From Acuticoccus sp965213555 (GTDB lineage: Bacteria > Pseudomonadota > Alphaproteobacteria > Rhizobiales > Amorphaceae), in assembly GCF_965213555.1 (NCBI RefSeq), contig NZ_OZ243890.1:248001-312000 (forward strand): a stretch of DNA of 64,000 nt. The letters run 5' to 3'. Positions 28,160 through 40,785 of the stretch are shown here, one piece after another. Each line of letters begins with the position of its first letter. The first letter of the stretch is position 1. A program made the translations under genes and the position numbers. The notes beneath the pieces were generated by a model. The model ran no database searches and had not been told where the DNA came from. It saw only the letters and a program-made list of their open reading frames with translations.

Positions 28160-29889
28160 ATGACCGCGATGACCCTCGATGACGCGGTCGCGCATGTCCT
28201 GCGGACCGACGCGCGCTTTGCGCTCGGGGAGGCCGTGATCCGCGGCGTGCCGCTCAGGGTGTTCAGCGCGGCGCCGCGCTCGCTGCGCGACATGATGGTG
28301 GCGAGCGGGCCGGCCCACCCGGGCGCCGACGACTACCTCGTGGCCGGCGATCAGCGGTGGACCTACGCTGCGTTCTGCGACGAGGTAGGCCGCGTCGGAC
28401 GCGTGCTGACGGGCGAGCTCGGCGTGCGTCGGGGCGAGCCCGTCGCCATCGCCATGCGCAACCACCCCGAGATCCTCGTCCTCATGATGGCGGTGGCCTC
28501 CGTCGGGGCCGTCGCGGTCATGCTGAACGCGTGGTGGACCCGCGAGGAGCTCGAGTACGGCCTCGCCGACTGCGCCGCCCGCGTCGTGTTCGCGGACGGA
28601 CCGCGGGCGGAGCGGATCGCGCCGTATGCCGCCGCTCGAGGTCTGACGCTGGTCGGGGTGCGCGACGGGGAAGCCGTCGGCCAGGGCCTCGCCTCGCTCA
28701 CGGCGAAGGTGGGCGAGGCGGCGTGGTCCGAGGCGCCGATCGAACCGGACGACGACTTCGCCGTGTTCTACTCCTCCGGCTCGACGGGGCGGGCGAAGGG
28801 CGTGGTGCTCACCCACCGGGGCGCGATCAGCGCGGTGTGGAGCTGGCTGATGGCGAGCGCGGTCGCCCCGCTCGTCGCGCCGGCGTCGGCTCCCGCCGCC
28901 CCCCGCCGCCCGTCCTTTCTCGTCGTGACGCCGCTGTTCCACGTCACCGCCTCGCATCCGTTGTTCCTCCTCAGCATTCCCCTCGGCGCCAAGGTGGTGC
29001 TCCTGGCGAAGTGGGATGCCGACGAGGCGGTGCGGCTCATCGAGCGCGAGGCGGTGACGCGCTTCCTCGGCGTCCCGACGCAGTCCGCCGACCTCATGGA
29101 GGCCGCTCGTCGGCTGGGCGCCACGCTCCCCTCCCTGGAGAGCGTCACCGCCGGCGGCGCGAAGCGGCCCGCGGCCCAGGTTGCGCCCCTTGCCGAGGCG
29201 TTCCCCCACGCGGCGGTCGCATCGGGCTGGGGGATGACCGAGACCAACGCGCTCGGCATCGCCATCGGCGGACCCGAATACGTGGCCCGCCCGGGCGTGG
29301 CAGGGCGTCTCCTGCCGCCGCTCCAGGAGCTGCGCATCGTCGACGGCGACGGGCAGGAGGTGCCGCACGGCACCTTGGGCGAGCTCACCGTGAGGAGCGC
29401 GGCCAACATGCGCGGCTACCTCAACCAGCCGGAGGCGACCGCAGAGGCGCTGCGCGACGGCTGGCTCCGCACCGGGGACCTCGCGACGGTGGACGCGGAC
29501 GGCGTCGTCACCATCGTCGACCGGGCAAAGAGCATCATCATCCGCGGCGGCGAGAACATCTCCTGCCTCGACGTGGAGGGCGCGTTGCACCGACATCCGG
29601 CGGTCGTGGAGGCCGGCGTCTTCCCCGTTCCCGACGCGCGCCTCGGCGAGGTCGTCGGCGCGGCGGTCCAGGTGCGCGACGGTCACGCCCTCGACGCGAC
29701 GACCCTCACCGCGTTCCTCGCCGAGCACATCGCACGCTACAAGATCCCCGAGCGGCTGTGGGTCGCGAGCGCGCCGCTGCCGCGCGGCACGACCGACAAG
29801 ATCGACCGCCGCGCGCTGCGCACGGCGTGCCTCGATGGCGCCCTGCCCGAGTGCCCCGAGGCGCTGCCGACCCTGGCGGAGGCCGCACG

Positions 29890-29893
<4 letters not shown>
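28160..29893 (+). CDS. AMP-dependent acyl-CoA ligase
   Basis: A 577-residue class-I adenylate-forming enzyme activating a carboxylic acid to acyl-CoA with ATP. The P-loop motif is YSSGSTGRAKGVVLTHRG (about residues 205-222), the A5-type motif is GWGMTETNALG, the hinge is GWLRTGDLATVD, followed by DRAKSIIIRGGENISC, and the catalytic Lys is in TTDKIDRRALR near the end. ATG 28160 fits the family; another ATG is three codons downstream. The stop overlaps the next gene (ATGA). The acid substrate is unknown; the dehydrogenase that follows suggests a beta-oxidation-like route. Confidence 0.92.
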
Positions 29894-31196
<1,303 letters not shown>

Positions 31197-31200
<4 letters not shown>

Positions 31201-31973
31201 ACCTCAAGGACCGCATCGTCGTCGTCACCGGGGCCGCGAGCGGCATCGGACGCGCGCTCGCCGAGCGCTTCGCGCAGGAGGGCGCGCGGGGCGTCGTGTG
31301 CGCCGACCGCGACGAGGCGGGGGTGACGGCCGTCGCCGAGGCCATCGGCGGTGTCGCCCGACGGACCGACGTCTCGCGCGAGGAGGAGGTCCGCGATCTC
31401 ATCGAGCGGACCGAGGCGGAGGTCGGCCCCATCGACCTGTTCTGCTCCAACGCGGGCATCATGGTGCGCGGCGGGCCCGAGGCGATCAACGACGACTGGC
31501 AGCGGATCTGGGACATCAACGTCATGGCCCACGTGTGGGCGGCCCGGCACGTCGTGCCTCGGATGATCGAGCGCGGTGGCGGCTACCTGCTCAACACGGC
31601 CTCGGCGGCCGGCCTCCTGTCGCAGGTGGGCTCGGCGCCCTACGCCGTCACCAAGCACGCCGCCGTCGGCCTCGCCGAGTGGCTGGCGCTCACCTACGGC
31701 GACCAGGGCATCAAGGTCTCCGTCCTTTGCCCGCAGGCCGTGCGCACCGAGATGACGCGCGGCAAGGAGGAGGGCGTCGCCGCCATCGACGGGATGCTCG
31801 AGGTGGCTCCGGTGGCGGACGCCTGCGTGCGCGCCATCGCCGAGGAGCGCTTCCTCGTCCTGCCCCATCCCCAGGTGCTCGACTACATGCGGCGCAAGGG
31901 TGAAGACTACGACCGGTGGATCGGCGGGATGCGCAAGTTGAACCGCCGCTTCAACGCAAAATCGCCTGCTTGA
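31197..31973 (+). CDS. Short-chain dehydrogenase/reductase
   Basis: A 258-residue SDR. VVVTGAASGIGRALAERFA (residues 8-26) binds the cofactor, the structural motif is SNAGIMVRGG, and the catalytic residues are Ser in NTASAAGLLSQVGS and Tyr/Lys in PYAVTKHAAV. It starts with GTG 31197 overlapping the dehydrogenase stop (GTGA). It is last in the acyl-CoA operon. The C-terminal tail DYDRWIGGMRKLNRRF is common in this subgroup. The substrate is probably a hydroxyacyl or ketone intermediate, by context only. Confidence 0.88.
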
Positions 31974-31998
31974 CGCGACGCGGGCTGCCATCTAGCGT
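31970..31998 (+). promoter_or_regulatory. Candidate promoter for the peptide-type ABC operon
   Basis: TTGACG at 31970-31975 overlaps the stop codon of the upstream SDR gene. It is followed by a 17-bp spacer and TAGCGT at 31993-31998. The predicted transcript start falls at about 32005, immediately before the palindromic operator. The leader to the permease start would be about 120 nt. Confidence 0.45.
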
Positions 31999-32008
31999 GG
32001 TGCTCGAC

Positions 32009-32027
32009 TGCGAAACATCGTTTCGCA
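32009..32027. promoter_or_regulatory. Palindromic operator upstream of the dpp-type operon
   Basis: TGCGAAAC-ATC-GTTTCGCA, a perfect 8-bp inverted repeat with a 3-bp centre, lies just downstream of the predicted transcript start. Sites of this look are typical of IclR- or GntR-family repressors in alphaproteobacteria. No regulator gene of that type is in the window, so the cognate protein would be encoded elsewhere. Confidence 0.6.
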
Positions 32028-32124
32028 TGCGGTAGAGGCGAGGTGAACATCGCTGCCGCTGGGAGGAAGCACGCCGACGACGTCGGCGGACCGCGCTCGG
32101 GGAGGGTCGCGAGGCGATGAGTTC

Positions 32125-33084
32125 ATGCGCCGTTACGTGATCCGGCGTCTCCTGGCGCTGGTTCCGACGCTGCTCCTAGCGAGCATCATCGTGTTCAGCG
32201 TCGTCCGTCTGATCCCGGGCGACGTGATCGACCTCATGCTCATCGAGAACGACTTCCAGTCCTCCGGGCTGGAGTCGCGTCAGGCGCTCGAAACCGCGCT
32301 CGGCCTCGATCAGCCGATCCACATCCAATACGTCGAGTGGGTGTCCAGCATCGTCACGGAGGGTGACCTCGGCCGCTCGCTGTGGCGCAACACCTCCGTG
32401 GTGGACGAGATCGCGGCGCGGCTGCCGGTGACGCTGCAGCTCGGCTTCCTCGCCCTCATCATCTCGCTGCTCATCGCGATCCCCATCGGCGTCGTCTCCG
32501 CGGTGCGCCAGGAGACCGCACTCGACTACGCGGGGCGCACGTTCTCGATCCTCGCCCTCTCGGTCCCGAGCTTCTGGCTCGGCACCATGGTCGTCATCCT
32601 GCCCGCCATCTGGTTCGGCTGGTCGCCGCCGACGCGCATCGTGCCGTTCTTTCAGGATCCGCTCGCGAACCTTGCCACCTTCATCACGCCCGCCCTCGTC
32701 CTCGGCGCGGCGCTGTCGGCGGTCACCATGCGGATGACGCGCTCCATGATGCTGGAGGTGCTGCGCCAGGACTACATCCGCACCGCCTGGGCCAAGGGGC
32801 TCGCCGAGCGCAAGGTCGTCGTGCGCCATGCGCTGAAGAACGCGATGATCCCGGTGATCACGCTCATCGGACTGCTGTTCCCGATCCTGTTCGGCGGCAC
32901 CGTGATCATCGAGCAGATCTTCCAGCTTCCGGGGCTCGGTCAGCTCCTGTTCGACGCGGTGTCCTCCCGGGACTACCCGATCATCACCGGCGTGTTCCTG
33001 GTGAGCGGCCTCATCGTCATCCTGGTCAACCTCGCGGTCGACCTCACCTACGGGGTGCTCGACCCGCGCGTGCGCTATGACTGA
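32125..33084 (+). CDS. Peptide/nickel-type ABC transporter permease (DppB-like)
   Basis: A 319-residue inner-membrane permease with six predicted helices. MRRYVIRRLLALVPTLLLAS is the family N-terminus, YVEWVSSIVTEGDLGRSL follows, and the EAA loop is in DYIRTAWAKGLAERKVVVRH, contacting the ATPases. It is the first gene of a five-gene importer operon and overlaps the next permease by 8 bp. Substrate class (peptide, opine, or other) is set by the binding protein and is unknown. Confidence 0.92.
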   Translation: MRRYVIRRLLALVPTLLLASIIVFSVVRLIPGDVIDLMLIENDFQSSGLESRQALETALGLDQPIHIQYVEWVSSIVTEGDLGRSLWRNTSVVDEIAARLPVTLQLGFLALIISLLIAIPIGVVSAVRQETALDYAGRTFSILALSVPSFWLGTMVVILPAIWFGWSPPTRIVPFFQDPLANLATFITPALVLGAALSAVTMRMTRSMMLEVLRQDYIRTAWAKGLAERKVVVRHALKNAMIPVITLIGLLFPILFGGTVIIEQIFQLPGLGQLLFDAVSSRDYPIITGVFLVSGLIVILVNLAVDLTYGVLDPRVRYD

Positions 33085-34003
33085 CGCTGCGCTGCCCCCC
33101 GTCGCCCGCAGCGCGCACGAGGCGCGGCGCTCGCCGGTGGTGGAGTTCGTCGTCCGCCTTGTGCGCGAGAAGCCGCTCGGCGCGGTGGGAGCGGCGCTCT
33201 TCCTCGTGATGCTCCTCGCCGGCGTGTTCGCCGACGTCATCGCGCCGGCCGGCTACAACGCCATCGACCCGATCAACCGCTTGAAGCCGCCGTCGTGGGA
33301 GCACTGGTTCGGCACCGACCAGCTCGGCCGCTCGCTGTTCGACCGTATCGTCCACGGGGCGCAGCTTTCAGTAATCATCGCGTTCTCGGCGACGACGCTG
33401 TCCATCGTAATCTCCGTCGTCCTCGGCCTCGCCGCAGGCTACTTCGGCGGCCTCGTGGACATGCTCGTCCAGCGCGCCGTGGACGCGTGGATGAGCTTCC
33501 CCGACCTCATCATCCTCATCGTCGCGGTCGCGGTGCTGGGTCCAGGCACCTGGCAGGTGATCCTCGTGCTCGGCCTGCTCTACGGGATCGCGGGCTCGCG
33601 CATCGTGCGCGGCGCGGTGCTGTCGGCGCGGCAGAACGTCTACGTCCTCGCCTCCCAGTCCATCGGCTCGCGCACCCTGTGGATCATGCGCCGGCACATC
33701 CTGCCGAACATCATGGCGCCGATCATCGTCCTCTTCACGACGCGCCTCGCGGCGGTGATCCTCGCCGAGTCGGGGCTCTCCTTCCTCGGGCTCGGCGTGC
33801 CGCCGCCGGCGCCGAGCTGGGGCGGGATGCTGAGCCTCGAGGGCCGCAGCTACATGTTCCTCGCCCCGTGGCTCGCCATCGCGCCGGGCGTCGCGCTGAC
33901 GCTCACCGTCTACGGCATCAACGTGTTCGGCGACGCCCTGCGCGACCTCCTCGACCCGCGCATGCGCGGTGCCGGGGGACGATACAACGCGACCGTCGCC
34001 TGA
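33077..34003 (+). CDS. Peptide/nickel-type ABC transporter permease (DppC-like)
   Basis: A 308-residue permease. HWFGTDQLGRSLFDRIVHGA is the DppC/OppC periplasmic signature, followed by five helices; VYVLASQSIGSRTLWIMRRH is the EAA loop and FLGLGVPPPAPSWGGML the C-terminal family block. It pairs with the DppB-like protein. It begins inside the preceding gene (8-bp overlap), and the binding-protein gene follows after 55 bp. Confidence 0.92.
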   Translation: MTDAALPPVARSAHEARRSPVVEFVVRLVREKPLGAVGAALFLVMLLAGVFADVIAPAGYNAIDPINRLKPPSWEHWFGTDQLGRSLFDRIVHGAQLSVIIAFSATTLSIVISVVLGLAAGYFGGLVDMLVQRAVDAWMSFPDLIILIVAVAVLGPGTWQVILVLGLLYGIAGSRIVRGAVLSARQNVYVLASQSIGSRTLWIMRRHILPNIMAPIIVLFTTRLAAVILAESGLSFLGLGVPPPAPSWGGMLSLEGRSYMFLAPWLAIAPGVALTLTVYGINVFGDALRDLLDPRMRGAGGRYNATVA

Positions 34004-34058
34004 AGCGGTCCGACAACGAGGGACGCCCCGTGCGGTCCCACAACAGAGGGAGGAGCTC

Positions 34059-35750
34059 GTGAGACAGACCCTTTACGCCGCCACCGCGCTCGCCACGCTG
34101 GCGACGATCGGCGCCGCCCACGCCAACGACGTGCAGCCCGGGGGCACGCTCAACGTCATCACGTACTACACCCGGCTCGACGTGACGACGTGGGACTACC
34201 ACAAGTGGACCTGGAAGATGAACCAGGACGGTCCGCACCTCGACCACCTGCTGATGGGCGACGTCGAGGCGTTCGGCCCACGCGGATCGAACGAGAGCCC
34301 GTTCACCGCGCAGGACTACATCCCCCGCGAGCACCTGACCGGCGACCTCGCCACGGCGTGGGAGCTGAAGGAGGATCCGCTACGCCTCGAGTTTGCCCTG
34401 CGCGAGGACGTCGTCTGGCCCGCCAAGGACGGGCTCATGGAGAGCAGGGAGCTCGTCGCCGACGACGTCGTCACGACGTTCGAGGCGATGTGGGAGAGCG
34501 ACCGCAGGATCCCGACCTATTGGGACTTCATCGAGCGGTGGGAGGCAGAAGGCGACCACAAGGTCGTCGCCTACCTCGACCACTACAACGCCAACTGGCC
34601 GTACCGCATCGGCTGGGGCTTCTACAACGCGATCCTGCCGGCGGAGTGGCACGCGCTCAGCGAGGAGGAGCGCTCCGACTGGCGCAACGCCACCGGCACA
34701 GGCCCCTACAAGGTCGAGGAGGTCGTGACCGGCAGCCAGCAGGTCTACGTGGCCAACGACGACTACTGGGGCACGACGACCATCGACGGCACCGAGTACG
34801 AGCTGCCGCTCAACGACGGGCTCGTCTACCACATCATCAAGGACGATGCCTCGGCCATCGCGACGCTGCGCTCGGGCAAGGCGGACATCATGGAGCAGAT
34901 CCGCTGGCAGTTCGCGGACGAGCTGCGCCGCAGCGCTCCCGACCTCACCATCGAGCCGTACGACGCACCGAACGGCACCTACCTCGCGCTGCGCATGGAT
35001 ACGCCGCCGTTCGACAACATCGAGGTGCGGCGCGCGATGAACCTTGCGGTCAACCAGGAGGAGATCCTGGCCGCGGTGATGAACGGCGAGGGGACGCTGC
35101 TCAACTGGCCGTTCGCGGCGACGTGGGAGGGGCTCTATACCCCGCTGGAGGAGCTGCCGGAGGAGACGCAGGCGCTGTTCGGCCACGATCCGGAGCGGGC
35201 GGCAAAGATGCTGCGCGAGGCGGGCGTGCCGGAGGGCTTCGAGTTCGAGGTCATGGTGTGCTCGTGCAATCCGACGCACATGGACATGATCCCGCTGCTC
35301 GACTTCTACTTCGACCAGGTCGGCATCGACATGCAGGCCAACGCCATGGAGTACGGCGCCTTCCGCAGCCAGATGCGCGAGGACACCATGGCCGCGGGCT
35401 ACCTCATGGACAACTCGTCCGGCAACCCGTTCGCCACGCTGCGCAAGGCCTTCGTGTCCGACCAGACGTGGAACGCAACGATGCACGCCGACCCCGCCTT
35501 CGACGCGCTGTGGGAGGAGGCGAACGCCGAGGTCGACCTTGAGAAGCAGCGCGAGCTCCTGAAGGAGGCGAACCTTGCCGCCATCGACGCGGTGGCGCAG
35601 GTCTGGCTGCCGTCCGGCACCTTCTACCGCGCGTGGTGGCCCTGGGTGAAGAACTACGACGGCGAGATGCGCGTCGGCGCCATGCGACCCGGGCCGATCT
35701 ACGCCCGCGTTTGGATCGACGAGGCGCTCAAGCGGGAGATGGGCTACTGA
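34059..35750 (+). CDS. Peptide-type ABC transporter binding protein (DppA/OppA family)
   Basis: A 563-residue family-5 solute-binding protein with a signal peptide ending AHA (about residue 20). GGTLNVITYYTRLDVTTWDY, the RLEFALREDVVWPAKDG block and YLALRMDTPPFDNIEVRRAM are typical of the family. GTG 34059 is preceded by AGGGAGGAG, which decides the start. Its central position between the permease and ATPase genes is common. The segment VCSCNPTHMDMIPLLDFYF carries two Cys that may form a disulfide. The ligand cannot be deduced. Confidence 0.9.
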   Translation: MRQTLYAATALATLATIGAAHANDVQPGGTLNVITYYTRLDVTTWDYHKWTWKMNQDGPHLDHLLMGDVEAFGPRGSNESPFTAQDYIPREHLTGDLATAWELKEDPLRLEFALREDVVWPAKDGLMESRELVADDVVTTFEAMWESDRRIPTYWDFIERWEAEGDHKVVAYLDHYNANWPYRIGWGFYNAILPAEWHALSEEERSDWRNATGTGPYKVEEVVTGSQQVYVANDDYWGTTTIDGTEYELPLNDGLVYHIIKDDASAIATLRSGKADIMEQIRWQFADELRRSAPDLTIEPYDAPNGTYLALRMDTPPFDNIEVRRAMNLAVNQEEILAAVMNGEGTLLNWPFAATWEGLYTPLEELPEETQALFGHDPERAAKMLREAGVPEGFEFEVMVCSCNPTHMDMIPLLDFYFDQVGIDMQANAMEYGAFRSQMREDTMAAGYLMDNSSGNPFATLRKAFVSDQTWNATMHADPAFDALWEEANAEVDLEKQRELLKEANLAAIDAVAQVWLPSGTFYRAWWPWVKNYDGEMRVGAMRPGPIYARVWIDEALKREMGY

Positions 35751-35791
35751 GCCTCGCCCAGGACGCGACGCCGGTCCAGGCGTCGCAGGCG

Positions 35792-36791
<1,000 letters not shown>

Positions 36792-36799
<8 letters not shown>

Positions 36800-37763
36800 G
36801 ATTCTCCTGTCGCTACGGGACGTAAAGGTGCACTTCGCCCCGCAGGCCGGCCTGTTCGGCGGCCGCGGCGGGACCGTGCGCGCCGTCGACGGCGTCTCCT
36901 TCGACGTCCACCGGGGGGAGACGCTGGGTGTCGTCGGCGAGTCGGGCTGCGGCAAGTCCACGACGGGGCTCGCCATCGTGCGCATGGTGCCGATCACCGA
37001 GGGCACCGTCGTGTTCGAGGGGCTCGACATCACGCAGCACGACCGCAGCGCCATGCGGCCGGTGCGACGCCGCCTCCAGATGATGTTCCAGGACCCGTAC
37101 GGCTCGCTCGACCCGCGCATGCGGGTTGACGAGATCGTCGCCGAGCCGCTGGTGGCGCACGGCGTCGGGCGCGGTGAGGAGCGCCGCCGCCGCGTCGCCG
37201 AGCTCCTCGACATGGTGGGGCTCAACAAGGGGATGGCCGAGCGGTATCCGCACGAGTTCTCCGGCGGACAGCGCCAGCGCATCGGCATCGCCCGCGCGCT
37301 CGCGCTCAGCCCGGACCTCATCGTGTGCGACGAGCCCGTCTCCGCGCTCGACGTCTCGATCCAGGCGCAGATCATCAACCTCCTCGAGGACCTGCAGCGC
37401 GAGCTCGGCCTCACCTACGTCTTCATCGCCCACGACCTTGCGGTGGTGCGGCACATCTCCGACCGCATCCTCGTCATGTACCTCGGCCGGGTCGTCGAGG
37501 TCGCGACGCGCGACGAGCTCTACGCCGATCCGCGCCACCCCTACACCAAGGCGCTGATGTCGGCGGTGCCGGTACCCGACCCGGACGCCGAGGACGCGCG
37601 CGAGGTGACGTTGGTGGAGGGTGAGGTGCCAAGCCCCATCAACCCGCCGTCCGGCTGCCACTTCCACCCGCGCTGCCCCTTCGCGATGCCGATGTGCCGC
37701 GAGGAGGTGCCGGCGCTGCGCCCGCGCGAGGGCCGCATCAACGCCTGCCACCTCTACGCTTGA
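36792..37763 (+). CDS. Peptide-type ABC transporter ATPase (DppF-like)
   Basis: A 323-residue ATPase with Walker A GESGCGKSTT, signature FSGGQRQRIGIAR, Walker B LIVCDEPVSALD and switch His in FIAHDLAVV. The C-terminal CHFHPRCPFAMPMC is the usual DppF cysteine cluster. It is the last gene of the operon and forms a heterodimer with the DppD-like protein. A 151-bp gap follows before the TRAP operon. Confidence 0.93.
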
Positions 37764-37914
37764 GCGGCGGGCGAACGGTCGGCGCCACCGGCATTGACTC
37801 CCGGCGTGGCGTTGGAAAAACCTACCGGCGACGCCGCACGGCCGGACCGTGTGGGGCCTAGAACAACGGCACCGGCTCGCCACCATGGCGGAACGGGCAC
37901 ACGGGAGGGGACCC

Positions 37915-38919
37915 ATGAGGCACGTAGGGATCCGCGCAGCGCTCGCGGCGATCGTGGTCGGCGCCATGGCGCTCGGGGCGACGGGGGTCGAGGCCGCCGA
38001 ACGCCTGTCGATCTCCACGTGGGGCAGCCCGAAGCACTACCAGGTGACGGAGTTCGTGCCCCGCTTCGTCGACCTCCTCGAGGAGAAGAGCGACGGCGAG
38101 ATCCGCACACGCGTCTTCTCCGGCGGCGAGATGGTCCAGCAGCAGTTCGTCGCCTCTGCGGTCCCCCAGGGCACCGTGGACATCTCGCTCACGACGCTCG
38201 ACAACTGGTCGGGCCTCATCGCCGACGTCGGCATCCTGACGACGCCGCTGTGGGACAAGTCCATGGAGTGGACACGGGACAACCTCAAGCAGGGCTCGCC
38301 GATCTTCCAGTACTACGACGAGAAGCTGCGCGAAGAGGGGGCGATGCTCCTCGCGCTGTTCGACATCGGCCCGCCGGTGATGAGCGTGAACTTCGCGCTC
38401 GATGGCCCCGAGGACCTCGAGGGCAAGGCGATTCGCGTCTACTCCAAGGGTTCGGGCGAGGTGATGCAGGCGCTCGGAGCATCGCCGACCATCATGGGGG
38501 TAGGCGACGTCTATTCCGGACTACAGCGCGGCACGGTGGACGGCGCCATGGGCGGCCTCGGCGGCGCAGTCGGCCTCAAGCACTACGAGGTGACCGATGA
38601 GATGTTCGTGCCGAACGGCGTGCTCGGCACGCTGATCCACGCCTACGTGATGAACCTTGAGAAGTTCGAGGCGCTGGCGCCCGAGCTCCAGGACGTGGTC
38701 CTGGAGTCGGCCGCCGAGGCGCGCGATGCCATGCAGCAGGCGGCCATCGACCAGCTCGACGGCCTGCTCGACGAGGTCCGCGCCGCGGGCAAGGAGGTCA
38801 ACGTCGTCGAGCCCGGCAGCGAGCAGTGGAACGCGTTCCAGGAGGAGCTTGCGCCCCTCGCCGAGGCCGCGCGCTCGACCTACTCGCCCCAGATCGTCGA
38901 GCTCGTGACCGGGGAGTGA
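37915..38919 (+). CDS. TRAP transporter periplasmic binding protein (DctP family)
   Basis: A 334-residue DctP-family receptor with a signal peptide (cleaved after VEAA near residue 24). RLSISTWGSPKHYQVTEFV opens the mature domain, and LEGKAIRVYSKGSGEVMQAL carries the Arg that normally contacts a ligand carboxylate. ATG 37915 has GGGAGGGG upstream, deciding against an in-frame ATG at 37849. It is the first gene of dctPQM-acnX; TTGACT at 37794-37799 may be a -35. The ligand is probably the aconitase X-like enzyme's substrate, an inference from linkage. Confidence 0.9.
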   Translation: MRHVGIRAALAAIVVGAMALGATGVEAAERLSISTWGSPKHYQVTEFVPRFVDLLEEKSDGEIRTRVFSGGEMVQQQFVASAVPQGTVDISLTTLDNWSGLIADVGILTTPLWDKSMEWTRDNLKQGSPIFQYYDEKLREEGAMLLALFDIGPPVMSVNFALDGPEDLEGKAIRVYSKGSGEVMQALGASPTIMGVGDVYSGLQRGTVDGAMGGLGGAVGLKHYEVTDEMFVPNGVLGTLIHAYVMNLEKFEALAPELQDVVLESAAEARDAMQQAAIDQLDGLLDEVRAAGKEVNVVEPGSEQWNAFQEELAPLAEAARSTYSPQIVELVTGE

Positions 38920-38956
38920 GCGGGTCGCGGTCCCTGACCCCTGTAGGGGGGCGAGG

Positions 38957-39445
38957 ATGATCCGCGCGGCGGAGACCGTCGGCCGGGCGATGACCGTGGT
39001 CTCCATCGCCCTCATGCTCATGCTGTGCCTGCCCATCGCCTACGAGGCGGTGGCGCGCGCCTTCGGCTTCCCCACGATCTGGGTGTTCGAGACGACGCTC
39101 TACGCCTTCATCTTCCTGGGCTTCCTAGGCAACGCCCTCGCGGTGCGCGCCGGCTCGCACTTCCGCGTCACGCTGCTCGCGACCGCCTTCCCGGCGCTGA
39201 AGCCGGCGCTGGACTGGATCGCGGTGGGTGCGACCGTCGTCTTCGCGCTCCTCATCATCGCGTCCGGCGTCTACTTCGCCGCCTACTCCTTCGAGGGGGA
39301 CATCCTGTCCTCGACGCTGCTCGAGGTGCCGCTGTGGATCCCCCAGCTCGCGATCCCGCTCGGCGGCCTCGGCCTGCTCCTGGAGACGCTTGTCGCGGCG
39401 ACACGGCACCGCGGCTTGCCGGTCTCCCACGTCATGGGGGACTGA
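38957..39445 (+). CDS. TRAP transporter small permease (DctQ type)
   Basis: A 162-residue membrane protein with four predicted helices. FGFPTIWVFETTLYAFIFLG and AVRAGSHFRVTLLATAF match DctQ. It works with the following DctM and the preceding DctP. GGGGGGCGAGG lies just before ATG 38957. The 37-bp gap to dctP and 22-bp gap to dctM support one operon. Confidence 0.88.
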   Translation: MIRAAETVGRAMTVVSIALMLMLCLPIAYEAVARAFGFPTIWVFETTLYAFIFLGFLGNALAVRAGSHFRVTLLATAFPALKPALDWIAVGATVVFALLIIASGVYFAAYSFEGDILSSTLLEVPLWIPQLAIPLGGLGLLLETLVAATRHRGLPVSHVMGD

Positions 39446-39467
39446 GCGCGGAGCGACCCGCGCGGCC

Positions 39468-40763
39468 ATGCTGACCGACTTCATCTTCGACTACGGCGGC
39501 TACATCGCGATCGCGCTGCTGTTCGCGTTCATGCTCCTGACGGTCCCCGTGTTCGTCGCCATGGGGCTGTCGGCCTTCGCCGCCGCGCTCCTTCTTGAGG
39601 ATCCGTTCCTCGCGTTCCGCTCCTTCATCTCCATCGCCTGGCAGGGCGCCTCGATCTTCGAGCTCGTCGCGCTGCCCCTCTTCATCCTGACCGGCACCAT
39701 CATGCAGCGCACGGACGCGGGCGCCGACCTCTTCGCGGTGACGAAGGCGTGGGCCGGGGCGATCCCCAACTCGCTGGGCGTCGCGACGATCACCGCGTGC
39801 GGCGTGTTCGCGGCGATCTCCGGCTCATCCATCGCGACGGCGGCGACGGTGGGCCTCGTCGCGATCCCGCTTCTCCTCGAGGAGGGCTACGGCGAGCGCC
39901 GCGCCGGCGGCTTCGTGGCGGGCGGCGGAACGCTCGGCATCATCATCCCGCCGTCGATCCCGCTGATCCTCTACGGCGTCATCACCGAGACCTCGATCGG
40001 TCAGCTGTTCATCGCCGGCGTGGTCCCGGGGCTCCTCATGATGGGGCTGTTCACGCTCTACGTGCTCTTGTCGCGTCCGCGGGTGAAGGCGCCGGAGGCA
40101 CAGCCCGTCGCCGAGCGCCTCGCCACCACCTTGCGCTCGTTCGGCGTGGTGCTCCTGCCCGTCGTCATCATCCTCGCGATCTACACCGGCGTCTTCACGC
40201 CCACCGAGGTCGGCGCGCTGTCGGTGATCTACGTGGTGTTGCTCGGCTGGGCGCAGGGCCGCCTCACGTGGGGCAAGCTGTGGCAGGCCTCGACGGTGGC
40301 GACCTCCACGACCGCGATGCTGTTCATGCTCATCGTGTTCGGCCAGTACTTCGCGCACTTCCTCACGTTCGAGCAGGTCCCGCAGTCCATCGCCGCCGCG
40401 ATCATCGAGAACGCGAGCGGGATCTACGCCGTGACCTTGATGATCGCGACCTACATCGTCCTCGGGATGTTCCTGGAGAGCGCGGCGATGCTGCTCATCT
40501 CCATCCCGATCTTCTTCCCCGTGGCCGAGCAGCTCGGCTTCCACCCCATCGCGTTCGGCATCTTCGCGGCCATCGCCATGGAGATCGCGCAGATCTCGCC
40601 GCCCATCGGGGTCAACCTCTTCACCATCCACGGCATCTCCGGGATCAGCCTCGGCCGCCTCGCGCGCGGCGCCCTGCCCTTCCTGCTCATCCAGGTCGCC
40701 ATGCTGTACGTCGTCTACTTCTTTCCCGGGCTCGTCCTGTGGCTGCCGAGCCTCATGATGTGA
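39468..40763 (+). CDS. TRAP transporter large permease (DctM type)
   Basis: A 431-residue, 12-helix TRAP permease of normal length. MGLSAFAAALLLEDPFLAFR, CGVFAAISGSSIATAATVG and AGGGTLGIIIPPSIPLILYG are the conserved DctM blocks, and QISPPIGVNLFTIHGISG closes the family core. ATG 39468 is chosen by the family start MLTDFIFDY; an upstream extension overlaps dctQ in another frame. It is followed within 22 bp by the aconitase X large-subunit gene. Confidence 0.93.
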   Translation: MLTDFIFDYGGYIAIALLFAFMLLTVPVFVAMGLSAFAAALLLEDPFLAFRSFISIAWQGASIFELVALPLFILTGTIMQRTDAGADLFAVTKAWAGAIPNSLGVATITACGVFAAISGSSIATAATVGLVAIPLLLEEGYGERRAGGFVAGGGTLGIIIPPSIPLILYGVITETSIGQLFIAGVVPGLLMMGLFTLYVLLSRPRVKAPEAQPVAERLATTLRSFGVVLLPVVIILAIYTGVFTPTEVGALSVIYVVLLGWAQGRLTWGKLWQASTVATSTTAMLFMLIVFGQYFAHFLTFEQVPQSIAAAIIENASGIYAVTLMIATYIVLGMFLESAAMLLISIPIFFPVAEQLGFHPIAFGIFAAIAMEIAQISPPIGVNLFTIHGISGISLGRLARGALPFLLIQVAMLYVVYFFPGLVLWLPSLMM

Positions 40764-40785
40764 CGCGTCCCTGACGGAGCCCCCG

